From contig JAFWVX010000035.1 in the NCBI GenBank assembly GCA_017523785.1, positions 1-64,000 on the forward strand: a stretch of DNA of 64,000 nt, given 5' to 3'. A model generated the notes under the pieces. The model was not told the DNA's origin. It did no database searches and saw nothing but the letters and a program-made list of their open reading frames with translations. This DNA is from Lachnospiraceae bacterium (lineage in GTDB: Bacteria > Bacillota > Clostridia > Lachnospirales > Lachnospiraceae). Below are positions 51,786 to 60,429 of the stretch, one piece after another. Each line of letters opens with the position of its first letter. The stretch's first letter is position 1. The translations under genes were made by a program, and so were the position numbers.

Positions 51786-53060
51786 ATGAAAAAAATATTT
51801 AGTAGTTTACCTTTTAGATTACTAATTGCTATAGTAATCGGTGGTGCTATAGGTATATGGGCATGGAGCAACCACAATACTAAATTTGCAGAGGACTTAA
51901 TGCAAGTAATTGTTTGTGCACATAGACTTATGGGACAATTTGTATCTTTCTGCGTTCCACTTATTGTGCTTGGATTTATCTGTCCATCAATCACTAAGAT
52001 GGGACAAAACGCTGGAAGATTATTGGGAGTAGCACTTGTGATTGCTTATCTTTCATCTATACTTGCAGCTACAATGTCAGCAGCAGCTGGCTATGTATTA
52101 GTTCCAGCACTTGGAATTCATACTGCAGATGCATTTGAGAGAGAACTTCCAAAGGCAATATTTACACTTGATATTCCCCAAGTAATGCCAGTAATCACAG
52201 CTCTTGTTCTTTCTATTGTTATCGGACTCGCAGCTATTTGGACTAAGGCAAAAACAACTATTGATTTACTTGCTGAATTTCAAAACATCGTTCTTGATAT
52301 CGTAAATAAGGTAGTTATTCCTATACTCCCAATCTATATCGGAACTACATTTGCAACACTTGGATACAACGGAACACTTGAGCAGTTCCCAGTATTCATT
52401 AAGGCAATACTTATCGTAATGATTGGACATTATATCTGGTTACTTGTTCTCTATCTCATCGCTGGAGCATATAGTGGAAAGAATCCATTTGAAGTTGTTC
52501 GTCACTATGGTCCTGCATACATCACTGCAGTAGGAACTATGTCATCAGCAGCAACACTATCTGTAGCACTTGAGTGTGCTAACAAGAGCAAGGTGCTTAG
52601 AAAAGATTTAGTTGGATTTGGTATTCCACTTTTCGCAAACATTCACCTTTGCGGCTCAGTTTTAACTGAGACATTCTTCTGCTTCATCATTCACTTGATT
52701 ATATTCAATAGTCTTCCATCAGTTGGAACTATGGTATTATTCATAATTTTATTTGGTATATTTGCAGTTGGAGCACCTGGTGTTCCTGGTGGAACAGTTG
52801 TTGCTTCACTTGGTATCGTTGAGTCAGTAATGTGTGCAGCAGCTGGTGCATCACCTGAGCAAACAGCACTCTTCACTGGAACACTTCTTGCAATATTTGC
52901 TCTCCAAGATTCATTCGGAACGGCATGTAATGTAACTGGTGACGGTGCACTCACTTTATTCTTAACAGGATACGCAGAGAAGACTGGTATCAGCCGTGCA
53001 ACTGAAAAAGTTAAAGGAGTTGGCAAGGCAGTTAAGAAGGCTGTGAAGAGACGTAAATAA
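51786..53060 (+). CDS. Dicarboxylate/amino acid:cation symporter (DAACS family)
   Basis: 424 residues with about eight to ten hydrophobic segments. Family signatures: QFVSFCVPLIVLGFICPSITKMG, the serine-rich re-entrant loop ITAVGTMSSAATLSVALECANK, and the C-terminal GAPGVPGGTVVASLGIVESV and DSFGTACNVTGDGALTLFLTGYA (substrate and Na+ site). It takes up glutamate/aspartate, serine/threonine or dicarboxylates with Na+ or H+. AAGGGGG ribosome site; ends before a bidirectional terminator. Confidence 0.92.
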   Translation: MKKIFSSLPFRLLIAIVIGGAIGIWAWSNHNTKFAEDLMQVIVCAHRLMGQFVSFCVPLIVLGFICPSITKMGQNAGRLLGVALVIAYLSSILAATMSAAAGYVLVPALGIHTADAFERELPKAIFTLDIPQVMPVITALVLSIVIGLAAIWTKAKTTIDLLAEFQNIVLDIVNKVVIPILPIYIGTTFATLGYNGTLEQFPVFIKAILIVMIGHYIWLLVLYLIAGAYSGKNPFEVVRHYGPAYITAVGTMSSAATLSVALECANKSKVLRKDLVGFGIPLFANIHLCGSVLTETFFCFIIHLIIFNSLPSVGTMVLFIILFGIFAVGAPGVPGGTVVASLGIVESVMCAAAGASPEQTALFTGTLLAIFALQDSFGTACNVTGDGALTLFLTGYAEKTGISRATEKVKGVGKAVKKAVKRRK

Positions 53061-53086
53061 TTTTCAATTAAATTATTGAAATAAAA

Positions 53087-53114
53087 AAACCGCCACACGA
53101 GTGGCGGTTTTCCT
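53087..53114. terminator. Bidirectional terminator between the symporter and brnQ
   Basis: A 10-bp stem AAACCGCCAC / GTGGCGGTTT (53087-53096 with 53101-53110), ACGA loop, with A and T runs on the two sides. It serves both converging genes. Confidence 0.9.
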
Positions 53115-53130
53115 TTTATACAATTATAAA

Positions 53131-54474
53131 CTATGCTTTGCGTGTAGCCACATGCCACACAAGCCCAATCACAAGTCCTACGAGTGTTGGCACTATCCAG
53201 CCAAGACCGAGCCCATAGAATGGAAGCACCTTGCCAGCTAATGTAGCAACATTTTCAATGAAACTTGCTGGAATGATACTATCTTTAGGGAAATTAACTA
53301 TAAAATCAAATATAGCAGCAACTAAAGCAAATGTACTTGTAGTTGCGAAAACTTTCTTATCAAAGTTAAATGCCTTTCCAAATAATGCAAGTAATATTAT
53401 AGAAATAGTTAATGGATACAAGAACATAAGTACTGGAATTGCATAAGTGATGATTGCATCGAGACCAAAGTTAGAAACGATGAATGAGAATATAGTAAAT
53501 ATCAAAGTCCAAGCAACAACTGTTACCTTAGGGAACATCTTGTTGAACATCTCTGAACAACTCACTATGAGTGCAACAGAAGTTTTAAAGCAGGCAAGAG
53601 TAACAGTGATTAACAAAATATAGATTCCAAAATTTCCAAAATAGTGTGAACTGATTTGAGAGAGTGCAACAGTTCCATTTGTAGAAGTCTCAAAGACACC
53701 TCTACTCATAGTTCCCATAAATGTGGTCAACAAATAAATTACTGCCATAAATCCGCAACCGATTGCACCGGCCTTAATTGTATTCATTGCAACGTCTGTC
53801 TCATTTGTAACTCCGAGATTTCTTATGACAGTGATTACAGTTATACCGAAGGCGAGACTTGCGATTGCATCCATAGTGTTATAACCCTCGATGAAACCTC
53901 TAAAGAATGGTTGAGTCGCATATGCCTCTTCAGGTGCGATAGGAGCACCGCTCAACATTGGTTTTGCAAATGACACAATGATAAGTAAGAAGAGGAAAAC
54001 TAAAAATATTGGATTGATTATCTTTCCGATGTAATTCATTATTCCACTTGGTCTAAGTGCGAGAACAAGTGCGAGTGCGAAAAAGATTAGAGTAAAAATA
54101 AATCTTGGACCAACGACACTTCTATCACCTAAGAGTGAAGTCATTATTCCAAATGAAGTTGTAGCACATCTTGGAATTGCAAAAAATGGTCCGATAGTTA
54201 GATACAATAATATAGTAAAAAAGTATTTGTATTTTTCTCCAACAAGTGAAGCGAGATCAAACAAGCTATCTTTTTTACTTGTACCGAGACAGGCAACACC
54301 GAGTAGTGGTAAGCCAACACCTGTGATTATGAATCCGATTGCAGCAGGAAATGAATTTGAACCTGCGAGCTGACCCATATGAACAGGGAAGATAAGATTA
54401 CCTGCTCCGAAGAACATACCAAAGAGCATGCTTCCGATTATAATGCTTTCTTTAAATGATAATGATTTTTTCAT
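53131..54474 (-). CDS. brnQ: Branched-chain amino acid transport protein BrnQ
   Basis: 447 residues, about 12 membrane helices. LIVCS family: ESIIIGSMLFGMFFGAGNLIFPVHMGQLAG at the start (in parts), then GIGLPLLGV-like ITGVGLPLLGVACLG, FAIPRCATTSFGIM, EGYNTMDAIASLAFGITVI. It imports leucine, isoleucine and valine with Na+ or H+. AGAGGTG precedes the minus-strand ATG; its own promoter is just upstream. Confidence 0.95.
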   Translation of the reverse strand: MKKSLSFKESIIIGSMLFGMFFGAGNLIFPVHMGQLAGSNSFPAAIGFIITGVGLPLLGVACLGTSKKDSLFDLASLVGEKYKYFFTILLYLTIGPFFAIPRCATTSFGIMTSLLGDRSVVGPRFIFTLIFFALALVLALRPSGIMNYIGKIINPIFLVFLFLLIIVSFAKPMLSGAPIAPEEAYATQPFFRGFIEGYNTMDAIASLAFGITVITVIRNLGVTNETDVAMNTIKAGAIGCGFMAVIYLLTTFMGTMSRGVFETSTNGTVALSQISSHYFGNFGIYILLITVTLACFKTSVALIVSCSEMFNKMFPKVTVVAWTLIFTIFSFIVSNFGLDAIITYAIPVLMFLYPLTISIILLALFGKAFNFDKKVFATTSTFALVAAIFDFIVNFPKDSIIPASFIENVATLAGKVLPFYGLGLGWIVPTLVGLVIGLVWHVATRKA

Positions 54475-54504
54475 ATGACACCTCTTTATATAAGGTTTTT
54501 TGTT

Positions 54505-54533
54505 ATTTTAATATATATTATGCATTTTTTCAA
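54505..54533 (-). promoter_or_regulatory. Promoter of brnQ
   Basis: On the minus strand TTGAAA (54533-54528) and TAAAAT (54510-54505), 17-base spacer. Confidence 0.75.
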
Positions 54534-54621
54534 TAAAATGTGCAGGCTGCGAGTGCATTATTCGTGGAAAAAATGTTATTAAATATTACTTACGAATCCT
54601 TACTTTTTTCTTAAAAAATGC

Positions 54622-54650
54622 TTGACTATTTTGCAATTTGGGGTTATGAT
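54622..54650 (+). promoter_or_regulatory. Promoter of mglB
   Basis: TTGACT at 54622-54627 and TATGAT at 54645-54650, 17-base spacer. Confidence 0.8.
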
Positions 54651-54660
54651 ATTTATAACC
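54642..54660 (+). promoter_or_regulatory. Possible operator over the mglB -10/start
   Basis: Inverted repeat GGTTAT-N7-ATAACC spanning the -10 box and the expected transcription start. Position suggests a repressor site; the regulator is unknown. Confidence 0.4.
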
Positions 54661-54714
54661 TAAATCAATAATGTTCGTGAATCGGACTAAAGTATCCTTG
54701 GGAGGGATTTTATT

Positions 54715-55746
54715 ATGAAAAAAATTTTATCTGTTTTACTTGCAGCTATGATGGTAGTATCACTTGCTGCATGTGGACAAAAAGCAGCTACTGGCGCACA
54801 AGGCGGCGCAGCAGGAGCTAAGACTGTAAAGGTTGGTGTATGTATCTATAAGTTCGACGATGCATTCATGACTCTTTATAGAAATGAGTTAGACAAATAT
54901 TTCAAGTCTAAGAGCAACGCAGATGTAACTTATGAAGTTACTATAATGGACGGAAAGAATGACCAAGCAGAGCAAACAAATCAAATTGACAACTTCATCG
55001 TTCAAAACTATGACGTTCTCATTTTGAACCTTGTTCAATCATCAGGTGCAGCAACTATCATGCAAAAATGTAAAGATGCTAACATCCCTGTAGTATTCAT
55101 CAACAGAGAGCCATCTGAGGCTGATATGAGTGCAAACAACACTGGTGACTATGCTGGTAAGTTTACATATGTAGGAGCTGATGCTCGTCAATCAGGAAAA
55201 TTCCAAGGTGAGTTAATCGCTGACCTTGCTAATAAGGGAGATTTAAACGGCGACGGAAAACTTCAATACGTTATGATCGAAGGTGATCCAGAGAACGTTG
55301 ACGCTAAATATAGAACTCAATTCTCTATTTCTCAATACAAAGACAAAGCTGGTCTTGAAGTTGATCAATTACTTGACCAAGTTGGTATGTGGGATAGAGC
55401 AAAGGGACAACAAATTGCTCAAGATGCTCTTACTCAATTCGGAGATCAAATCGAAGTTATCTTCTGTAACAACGATGACATGGCACTTGGTGCTAAGGCA
55501 TCTATCGAAGCAGCTGGAAGAAAAGTTGGAGAGAACATCTATCTTGTAGGTGTTGACGCTCTTGCTGAGGCTGTTCAAGCTGTTATGGACGGAGCTATGA
55601 CTGGAACTGTATTAAATGACCATGTTGGTCAATCACATACAGCAGTTGATTGTGCTATTGACGCAGTAAATGGAAAGAGTTTATCTCTTTACAACTGGGT
55701 TGATTATGTAAAGGTAACTCCAGAAAATGCTAGTCAATACAAATAA
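54715..55746 (+). CDS. mglB: Galactose/methyl-galactoside-binding lipoprotein MglB
   Basis: 343 residues; lipobox LAAC (Cys20). Periplasmic-binding type I fold. The match to MglB is specific: KVGVCIYKFDDAFMTLYRNEL, VFINREPS, the calcium loop GDLNGDGKLQYVMIEGD, IEVIFCNNDDMALGA, and GVDALAEAVQAVMDGAMTGTVLND. It captures galactose or glucose outside the membrane for MglA/MglC. GGGAGGG ribosome site. A hairpin terminator after it probably lets mglB be made in excess over mglA and mglC. Confidence 0.96.
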   Translation: MKKILSVLLAAMMVVSLAACGQKAATGAQGGAAGAKTVKVGVCIYKFDDAFMTLYRNELDKYFKSKSNADVTYEVTIMDGKNDQAEQTNQIDNFIVQNYDVLILNLVQSSGAATIMQKCKDANIPVVFINREPSEADMSANNTGDYAGKFTYVGADARQSGKFQGELIADLANKGDLNGDGKLQYVMIEGDPENVDAKYRTQFSISQYKDKAGLEVDQLLDQVGMWDRAKGQQIAQDALTQFGDQIEVIFCNNDDMALGAKASIEAAGRKVGENIYLVGVDALAEAVQAVMDGAMTGTVLNDHVGQSHTAVDCAIDAVNGKSLSLYNWVDYVKVTPENASQYK

Positions 55747-55773
55747 TCTAAAATGACATAATTAAATAAAAAG

Positions 55774-55803
55774 ACTGAGCATATTAAGTTGCTCAGTTTT
55801 TTT
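55774..55803 (+). terminator. Terminator/attenuator between mglB and mglA
   Basis: ACTGAGCA / TGCTCAGT (55774-55781 with 55790-55797), T7. No new promoter is obvious before mglA, so partial readthrough is likely. Confidence 0.8.
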
Positions 55804-55837
55804 ATCTGTAAGAGAAAACTACTAAGGAGGGTAAAGC

Positions 55838-57346
55838 ATGAGTGAGTATTTATTGCAGATGAAGGACATCTACAAGAGCTTCAATCACATCTACGTGCTT
55901 AAAGGAGTGTCATTAAATATTCGTCCAGGTACAGTTCATGCACTTATGGGTGAAAATGGTGCTGGTAAGTCAACACTTATGAAATGTCTATTCGGAATCT
56001 ACACTAGAGATTCAGGAGAGATAATATATAATGATGAGCATGTCGAGATAAAGAATGCTAGAGATGCCCTTGAGAAAGGTATTGCGATGGTTCACCAAGA
56101 ACTTCAGCCAATACCTGAGAGAGATATCGCTGAAAATATTTTCTGCGGCAGATATCCATTAAAACAAGCTGGTCCGATAAAAATTATTGATCATAAAGTG
56201 ATGCATGAAGAGGCTGATAAGTATCTTAAGGAAGTTGGACTTTTATTTAGTTCAACTAAGAAACTTGGAGAGTTATCTGTTTCGCAAATGCAGTCAGTTG
56301 AAATTGCGAAGGCAGTATCTGCCGATGCAAAACTTATAATTTTAGACGAGCCGACATCTTCTCTAACTGAAAATGAAGTTGAGTTGTTATTCAACATCAT
56401 CAATAAGTTAAAGAAAAAAGGCGTAGCATTTGTCTACATTTCTCATAAGATGGAAGAGATATTAAAAATCTCTGATGAAGTTACTATCATGAGAGATGGA
56501 ACTTATGTAGGAACTTGGAACTCATCAGAACTTACTACTGATTTGATTATTAAACACATGGTAGGTCGTGAGCTTACAAATCGTTTCCCTAAGAGAGAAA
56601 ATGTTCCTGGCGAAGTTGTATTTAAAGTTGAGCATTACACATCACCAAATAAGAGAAGTTTCCAAGATGTAAGTTTCGAACTTAGGAAGGGAGAAATTCT
56701 CGGAATTGGTGGACTCGTAGGTGCTCAGAGAACAGAACTTATGGAAGGCATCTTTGGTATAAGAGATAAGATTGAGGGGACGATGAAATTTGAAGGTGCG
56801 GAACTCGTAGTTAAGAGACCACGCGATGCCATAGTTAAGGGACTTGCACTTCTCACAGAGGATAGAAGAGCAACTGGAATATTCGGAGTGCTCTCAGTAT
56901 CTGACAATGTAGGAATTGCATCTCTCGATAAATATCTTGATTACGGAATTGTTTTAAATCATAAAAAACTTAAAGTCGTTGTTGATGACAATATAAAAAA
57001 GATGAATATTAAGACTCCAAATAATGAAACCCCTATTCAATATTTGTCTGGTGGAAATCAACAAAAGGTTATAATAGGAAGATGGCTTGCAAATGCTCCA
57101 GATGTTCTCATTCTTGATGAGCCGACTCGTGGTATCGACGTAGGTGCTAAATATGAGATATACTGTATCATTGCAGACCTTGCTAAACAGGGCAAATCAA
57201 TAATTATGATTAGTAGCGAAATGCCAGAGCTTCTCGGTATGTCAGACAGAGTAATGGTAATGTGTGAAGGACGACTCACTGGTATACTTGATGGTAAAGA
57301 GGCAACTCAAGAAAAAGTCATGGAACTTGCTACTAAGTTTATGTAA
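55838..57346 (+). CDS. mglA: Galactose ABC transporter, double ATP-binding protein MglA
   Basis: 502 residues with two ABC domains. The first has Walker A LMGENGAGKSTLMKCL, LSVSQMQSVEIAKAV and LIILDEPTSSL; the second has a degenerate P-loop (GIGGLVGAQRTELM), the signature LSGGNQQKVIIGRWL and VLILDEPTRGID. This is the usual arrangement in sugar importers of the CUT2 family. It energises uptake through MglC. AAGGAGG ribosome site, 13 bases before mglC. Confidence 0.95.
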   Translation: MSEYLLQMKDIYKSFNHIYVLKGVSLNIRPGTVHALMGENGAGKSTLMKCLFGIYTRDSGEIIYNDEHVEIKNARDALEKGIAMVHQELQPIPERDIAENIFCGRYPLKQAGPIKIIDHKVMHEEADKYLKEVGLLFSSTKKLGELSVSQMQSVEIAKAVSADAKLIILDEPTSSLTENEVELLFNIINKLKKKGVAFVYISHKMEEILKISDEVTIMRDGTYVGTWNSSELTTDLIIKHMVGRELTNRFPKRENVPGEVVFKVEHYTSPNKRSFQDVSFELRKGEILGIGGLVGAQRTELMEGIFGIRDKIEGTMKFEGAELVVKRPRDAIVKGLALLTEDRRATGIFGVLSVSDNVGIASLDKYLDYGIVLNHKKLKVVVDDNIKKMNIKTPNNETPIQYLSGGNQQKVIIGRWLANAPDVLILDEPTRGIDVGAKYEIYCIIADLAKQGKSIIMISSEMPELLGMSDRVMVMCEGRLTGILDGKEATQEKVMELATKFM

Positions 57347-57358
57347 TAGGAGGTAAGT

Positions 57359-58444
57359 ATGAAATTTTTCAATATGACAGCAAAAGAAGGAAAGAAGATG
57401 ATGCAAGAGCAATCTCCTATGAACCCTTCTTTCGTTAGAAAGAGACAAATCATTCATTTATTTAAAGATAATATAATAGCATTCTTGCTAGTTGCACTTG
57501 TGCTATTTGTAGGATTTACAAGAGATAATTTTTTCACTTGGGCAAACTTTGCCAACATAGTTTCAAATGTAACACCAAGATTTATTATCGCACTCGGCGT
57601 CAGTGGCTGTCTTATCATAAGAGGAACCGACCTTTCAGCTGGTCGTGCCGTTGGTCTAGCAGGTGTTATAGCATGTACACTTTTACAGAGAAATGACTAT
57701 GCAGATAAATTCTTTGGTTCAACTTTCTCTGCACCAGAGACATGGTGGTATGTACTTGGCATTGCACTTTTTGTAGTATTCTTATCAATGTGCTTTGGAC
57801 TTGCAGATGGAATTATCATTTCACAACTTAAAGTTCCACCATTCCTTGCAACACTTGGTATGCAGACAGTTATCTACGGTATCGCTTGTATCTATTCTGA
57901 TGCAAAACCTATCGGGGGACTTCGTCCAGATTACACAAGTATCGCAACATCACAGATGTTTAAGATAGGAACATTTAGTTTCAAATGGCTCTTCCTCTTT
58001 GCGATTATCGGTGGTGCAGTGTTCTGGTTCTTATACAACATGACTCGCTATGGTAAGTATATGTATGCCATCGGTGGAAATGAAAATGCAGCAGAAGTAT
58101 CAGGTGTAAATGTTAAGAAATCAATTATTAAAATATATGCACTCGCTGGTTGTATGTATGGTCTTGCAGGATTTATACTTGCAGCTAAGTCAGCAGGTGC
58201 ATCAGTAAACCTTGGACAAGGTTATGAGCTTGAAGCTATCGCAGCTTGTACTATCGGTGGTGTATCTACCGGTGGTGGTGTAGGTAGAGTTTCAGGAATC
58301 CTTCTCGGTGTCCTCGTGTTCGAACTTTTGAAATCATCAATGCAGTTCCTTGGTATCAACCCATACATACAGCAGGTTGTGCAAGGTGTCGTAATCATCG
58401 TAGCCGTAGCATTTGATGTAAGAAAATATTTAAAGAGAACATAG
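57359..58444 (+). CDS. mglC: Galactose ABC transporter permease MglC
   Basis: 361 residues, about ten membrane helices, CUT2 permease family: IIRGTDLSAGRAVGLAGVIACTLL (the substrate-path helix), VPPFLATLGMQTVIYGIACIYS, MYAIGGNENAAEVSGVNVKK (EAA-like coupling loop), and IAACTIGGVSTGGGVGRVSGILLG. AGGAGG ribosome site; its stop overlaps a GTG of the next gene. Confidence 0.95.
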   Translation: MKFFNMTAKEGKKMMQEQSPMNPSFVRKRQIIHLFKDNIIAFLLVALVLFVGFTRDNFFTWANFANIVSNVTPRFIIALGVSGCLIIRGTDLSAGRAVGLAGVIACTLLQRNDYADKFFGSTFSAPETWWYVLGIALFVVFLSMCFGLADGIIISQLKVPPFLATLGMQTVIYGIACIYSDAKPIGGLRPDYTSIATSQMFKIGTFSFKWLFLFAIIGGAVFWFLYNMTRYGKYMYAIGGNENAAEVSGVNVKKSIIKIYALAGCMYGLAGFILAAKSAGASVNLGQGYELEAIAACTIGGVSTGGGVGRVSGILLGVLVFELLKSSMQFLGINPYIQQVVQGVVIIVAVAFDVRKYLKRT

Positions 58445-58449
58445 TGAAT

Positions 58450-59454
58450 ATGAAAAAAGTATTATTAATTTTAATCATAAGCCTTATGGCATTTTCATCT
58501 TGCGCCAAAAAAGACCCCGTAGTCTTAAACGGCTCTGTCATGCTCTACACTACAGTAGACGAGACAGTTGCGCAGGCACTTAAGCAGGGTTTTGAAAAAG
58601 AATATCCAGGAATTGTGCTCGACTATTATTATGGCGACTCAGATAGAGTTGATAGAAAAATTGATATGGAGTTTGAGTCAGGGCAGGCAAATGCTGATGT
58701 AGTATTTTTGTCAAATGTTTTGAGTCTTGAAGATATGAAATCAAAATCAAGACTAGAGGCATATGAGTCAAAAGAGTCTAAAAAAATAAATAAAGATTTC
58801 AAAGACTCTGAAAATTTTTACTGTGCAGGTGCTGTGACAACTATGGGTATAGCATTTAACAAAAATCCAGAACTCGGCATAGAAGAAAAGACTGCACCAA
58901 AAACTTGGAATGGCTTTTTAAATAATGACTATAGAGGTAAGATGGCGATTGCAAATCCAAAGAATGATAACTTCGTAAAGTATTGGGTTATGGCAATGAT
59001 GCAACATAAAGATTACGGCGATGCATTTTTTAGAAGACTTAGAGACTACGGAGTTGTCATTAAATCAACTGAGAGAGATGTGCTTGACAATGTGGTGTCT
59101 GGAACATTTAATGTAGGAATCTGCTATGACGAGACTGCAGCAGGCTTCACAAAAGAGTATGAGGATTTTGGATTTAAGTATTCAAATTCAGATAACATAT
59201 CTATGATGACAGGTGTCGGACTCGTCAAGGATGCAGTAAATGCTGAAAATGGAAAACTGTTCATCGACTATCTACTATCTAAGAAGGGCCAAGAGATATT
59301 GGTTGCAAATGGCTTGGTTTCTGCAAGACATGATGTCAAAAACATTTTAAATACTAAGGCAGTTATCGAAAAGAGTATTAAAGTAGATATGGAAGACATA
59401 AAAAAGAATGGCAATCAGTATTTAAGCATTTTTAGCGATATATTTGGCGATTAA
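58450..59454 (+). CDS. Extracellular solute-binding lipoprotein, type 1/Fe3+-like, in the mgl operon
   Basis: 334 residues from the ATG at 58450; GTG at 58444, overlapping the mglC stop, is an alternative. Signal peptide with lipobox FSSC. Type II periplasmic-binding fold like FbpA/AfuA or PotD: VMLYTTVDETVAQALKQGFEKEYPGI, ADVVFLSNVLSLEDMKSKSRLEAY, APKTWNGFLNNDYRGKMAIANP, and SKKGQEILVANGLVSARHDV. It has no permease of its own here. Being co-transcribed with a galactose importer, it might be a sensor subunit or an unrelated extra binding protein. Confidence 0.82.
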   Translation: MKKVLLILIISLMAFSSCAKKDPVVLNGSVMLYTTVDETVAQALKQGFEKEYPGIVLDYYYGDSDRVDRKIDMEFESGQANADVVFLSNVLSLEDMKSKSRLEAYESKESKKINKDFKDSENFYCAGAVTTMGIAFNKNPELGIEEKTAPKTWNGFLNNDYRGKMAIANPKNDNFVKYWVMAMMQHKDYGDAFFRRLRDYGVVIKSTERDVLDNVVSGTFNVGICYDETAAGFTKEYEDFGFKYSNSDNISMMTGVGLVKDAVNAENGKLFIDYLLSKKGQEILVANGLVSARHDVKNILNTKAVIEKSIKVDMEDIKKNGNQYLSIFSDIFGD

Positions 59455-59483
59455 TCAAGGAAATCGCTGTTTAGCCCTTTTGC

Positions 59484-59512
59484 TTGACAAAATAGACATT
59501 TTAAGATATTAT
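59484..59512 (+). promoter_or_regulatory. Promoter of the tRNA pair
   Basis: TTGACA at 59484-59489 and TATTAT at 59507-59512, 17-base spacer, 16 bases before tRNA-Cys. Confidence 0.85.
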
Positions 59513-59528
59513 AAATAGGCTATGTTAA

Positions 59529-59599
59529 GGCGATGTAGCCAAGTGGTAAGGCGTGGGTCTGCAACACCCTGATCATCGGTTCAAATCCGATCGTCGCCT
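59529..59599 (+). tRNA. tRNA-Cys (GCA)
   Basis: 71 bases. Acceptor GGCGATG / CGTCGCC, discriminator T (the Cys identity base), anticodon loop CTGCAAC with anticodon GCA, and T arm TCGG-TTCAAAT-CCGA. One T-T mismatch at the outer pair of the anticodon stem. CCA is not encoded. Confidence 0.95.
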
Positions 59600-59610
59600 T
59601 TTAGCTTTAT

Positions 59611-59682
59611 GGCGCCATGGTCAAGCGGTTAAGACATCACCCTTTCACGGTGGTATCACGGGTTCGATTCCCGTTGGCGTCA
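59611..59682 (+). tRNA. tRNA-Glu (TTC)
   Basis: 72 bases. Acceptor GGCGCCA / TGGCGTC with one G-T pair, anticodon stem TCACC / GGTGG, loop CTTTCAC with anticodon TTC, T arm ACGGG-TTCGATT-CCCGT. Discriminator A; CCA not encoded. 11 bases after tRNA-Cys. Confidence 0.95.
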
Positions 59683-59684
59683 AT

Positions 59685-59789
59685 ATGATGAATCCAAAGC
59701 AGACAAAGAAAGTTGCAGCAGTCATTGCTATAATATTGGTTGTAGCAATGGTTCTCGGTGCATTCCTTTCATATTTTAATTTTAGTTAA
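59685..59789 (+). CDS. Small single-helix membrane peptide
   Basis: 34 residues (33 from the second ATG at 59688): a basic start MNPKQTKK, then one hydrophobic helix VAAVIAIILVVAMVLGAFLSYF. It begins two bases after tRNA-Glu and ends one base before the next gene, so it lies in the same transcript. No ribosome site can fit outside the tRNA 3' end. Function unknown; it could also be a secreted-peptide precursor. Confidence 0.5.
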   Translation: MMNPKQTKKVAAVIAIILVVAMVLGAFLSYFNFS

Positions 59790-60429
59790 AATGATTAAAT
59801 TATATGTTAGTGGTTATGTAGGAAATCTTGGCACTAAAGTTTTGATTGATGAAAAGCAAGATGAGTTAGTAAAGCAATTTAATCATGAGTTTATTACTCA
59901 TATAAAAAATCAAATAGAAGTATCTTTATCTGAAGGCGGATTTAATCCGTCTTTAATTATGTCATCTCGAGGGGATGAAGTAAGTATTTGTAGGGGCGAG
60001 CAGTGCGAGCCCAATAATTTGAAAATCGTAGATAGTGAACCAATAGGCAAGGGCGGAATTCTAACTGCACTTTGGAAACTCTGCGACAGAAACAAATGGG
60101 GACTTAGATACAGTTTGAGAGAGATTCCAATTTTGCAAGGAACAGTTGAAATTGCAAATCACTTTGATTTAAATCCGTATCGATTACTGACAAAGAATTC
60201 TTATATAATTGCTTGTAGCGATGATAAAAAAAAATGTAGGGGCGAGCACTGCGAGCCCGAAAAGAGTACGAGAGAGCTAAGTGAGCCTTCACTAATTTAC
60301 TTCGGTTACATCACCAACACAAAAAAACGTGTCCGCATCGACGGCGAAGCAGAAGCCTTTCTCACCAAAGACTACAAAGATGAGATAGATAAAATCATCA
60401 AAGGATATACAAAATGGTTAGAGCTCTAA
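59790..60429 (+). CDS. HypE/AIR synthase-related protein (short) with two embedded palindromes
   Basis: 212 residues from the ATG at 59790. The recognisable part, GKGGILTALWKLCDRNKWGLRYSLREIPILQGTVEIANHFDLNPYRLLTKNSYIIAC (in adjacent pieces), resembles the C-terminal half of HypE-type AIR synthase-related proteins (pattern EGGIxxALW, IPxxxxTVEICxxFxxNPY). The ATP-binding N-terminal half is missing. Two 24-base palindromic elements are read in frame as CRGEQCEP (about residues 68-75) and CRGEHCEP (about 150-157). These add Cys-x5-Cys-like features that are probably passengers. Function unknown. Confidence 0.65.
59990..60013 (+). repeat. 24-base palindromic element inside the HypE-like gene
   Basis: Forward GAGC-subtype copy, read in frame as CRGEQCEP. 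Confidence 0.85.
60236..60259 (+). repeat. 24-base palindromic element inside the HypE-like gene
   Basis: Forward GAGC-subtype copy, read in frame as CRGEHCEP. Confidence 0.85.
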
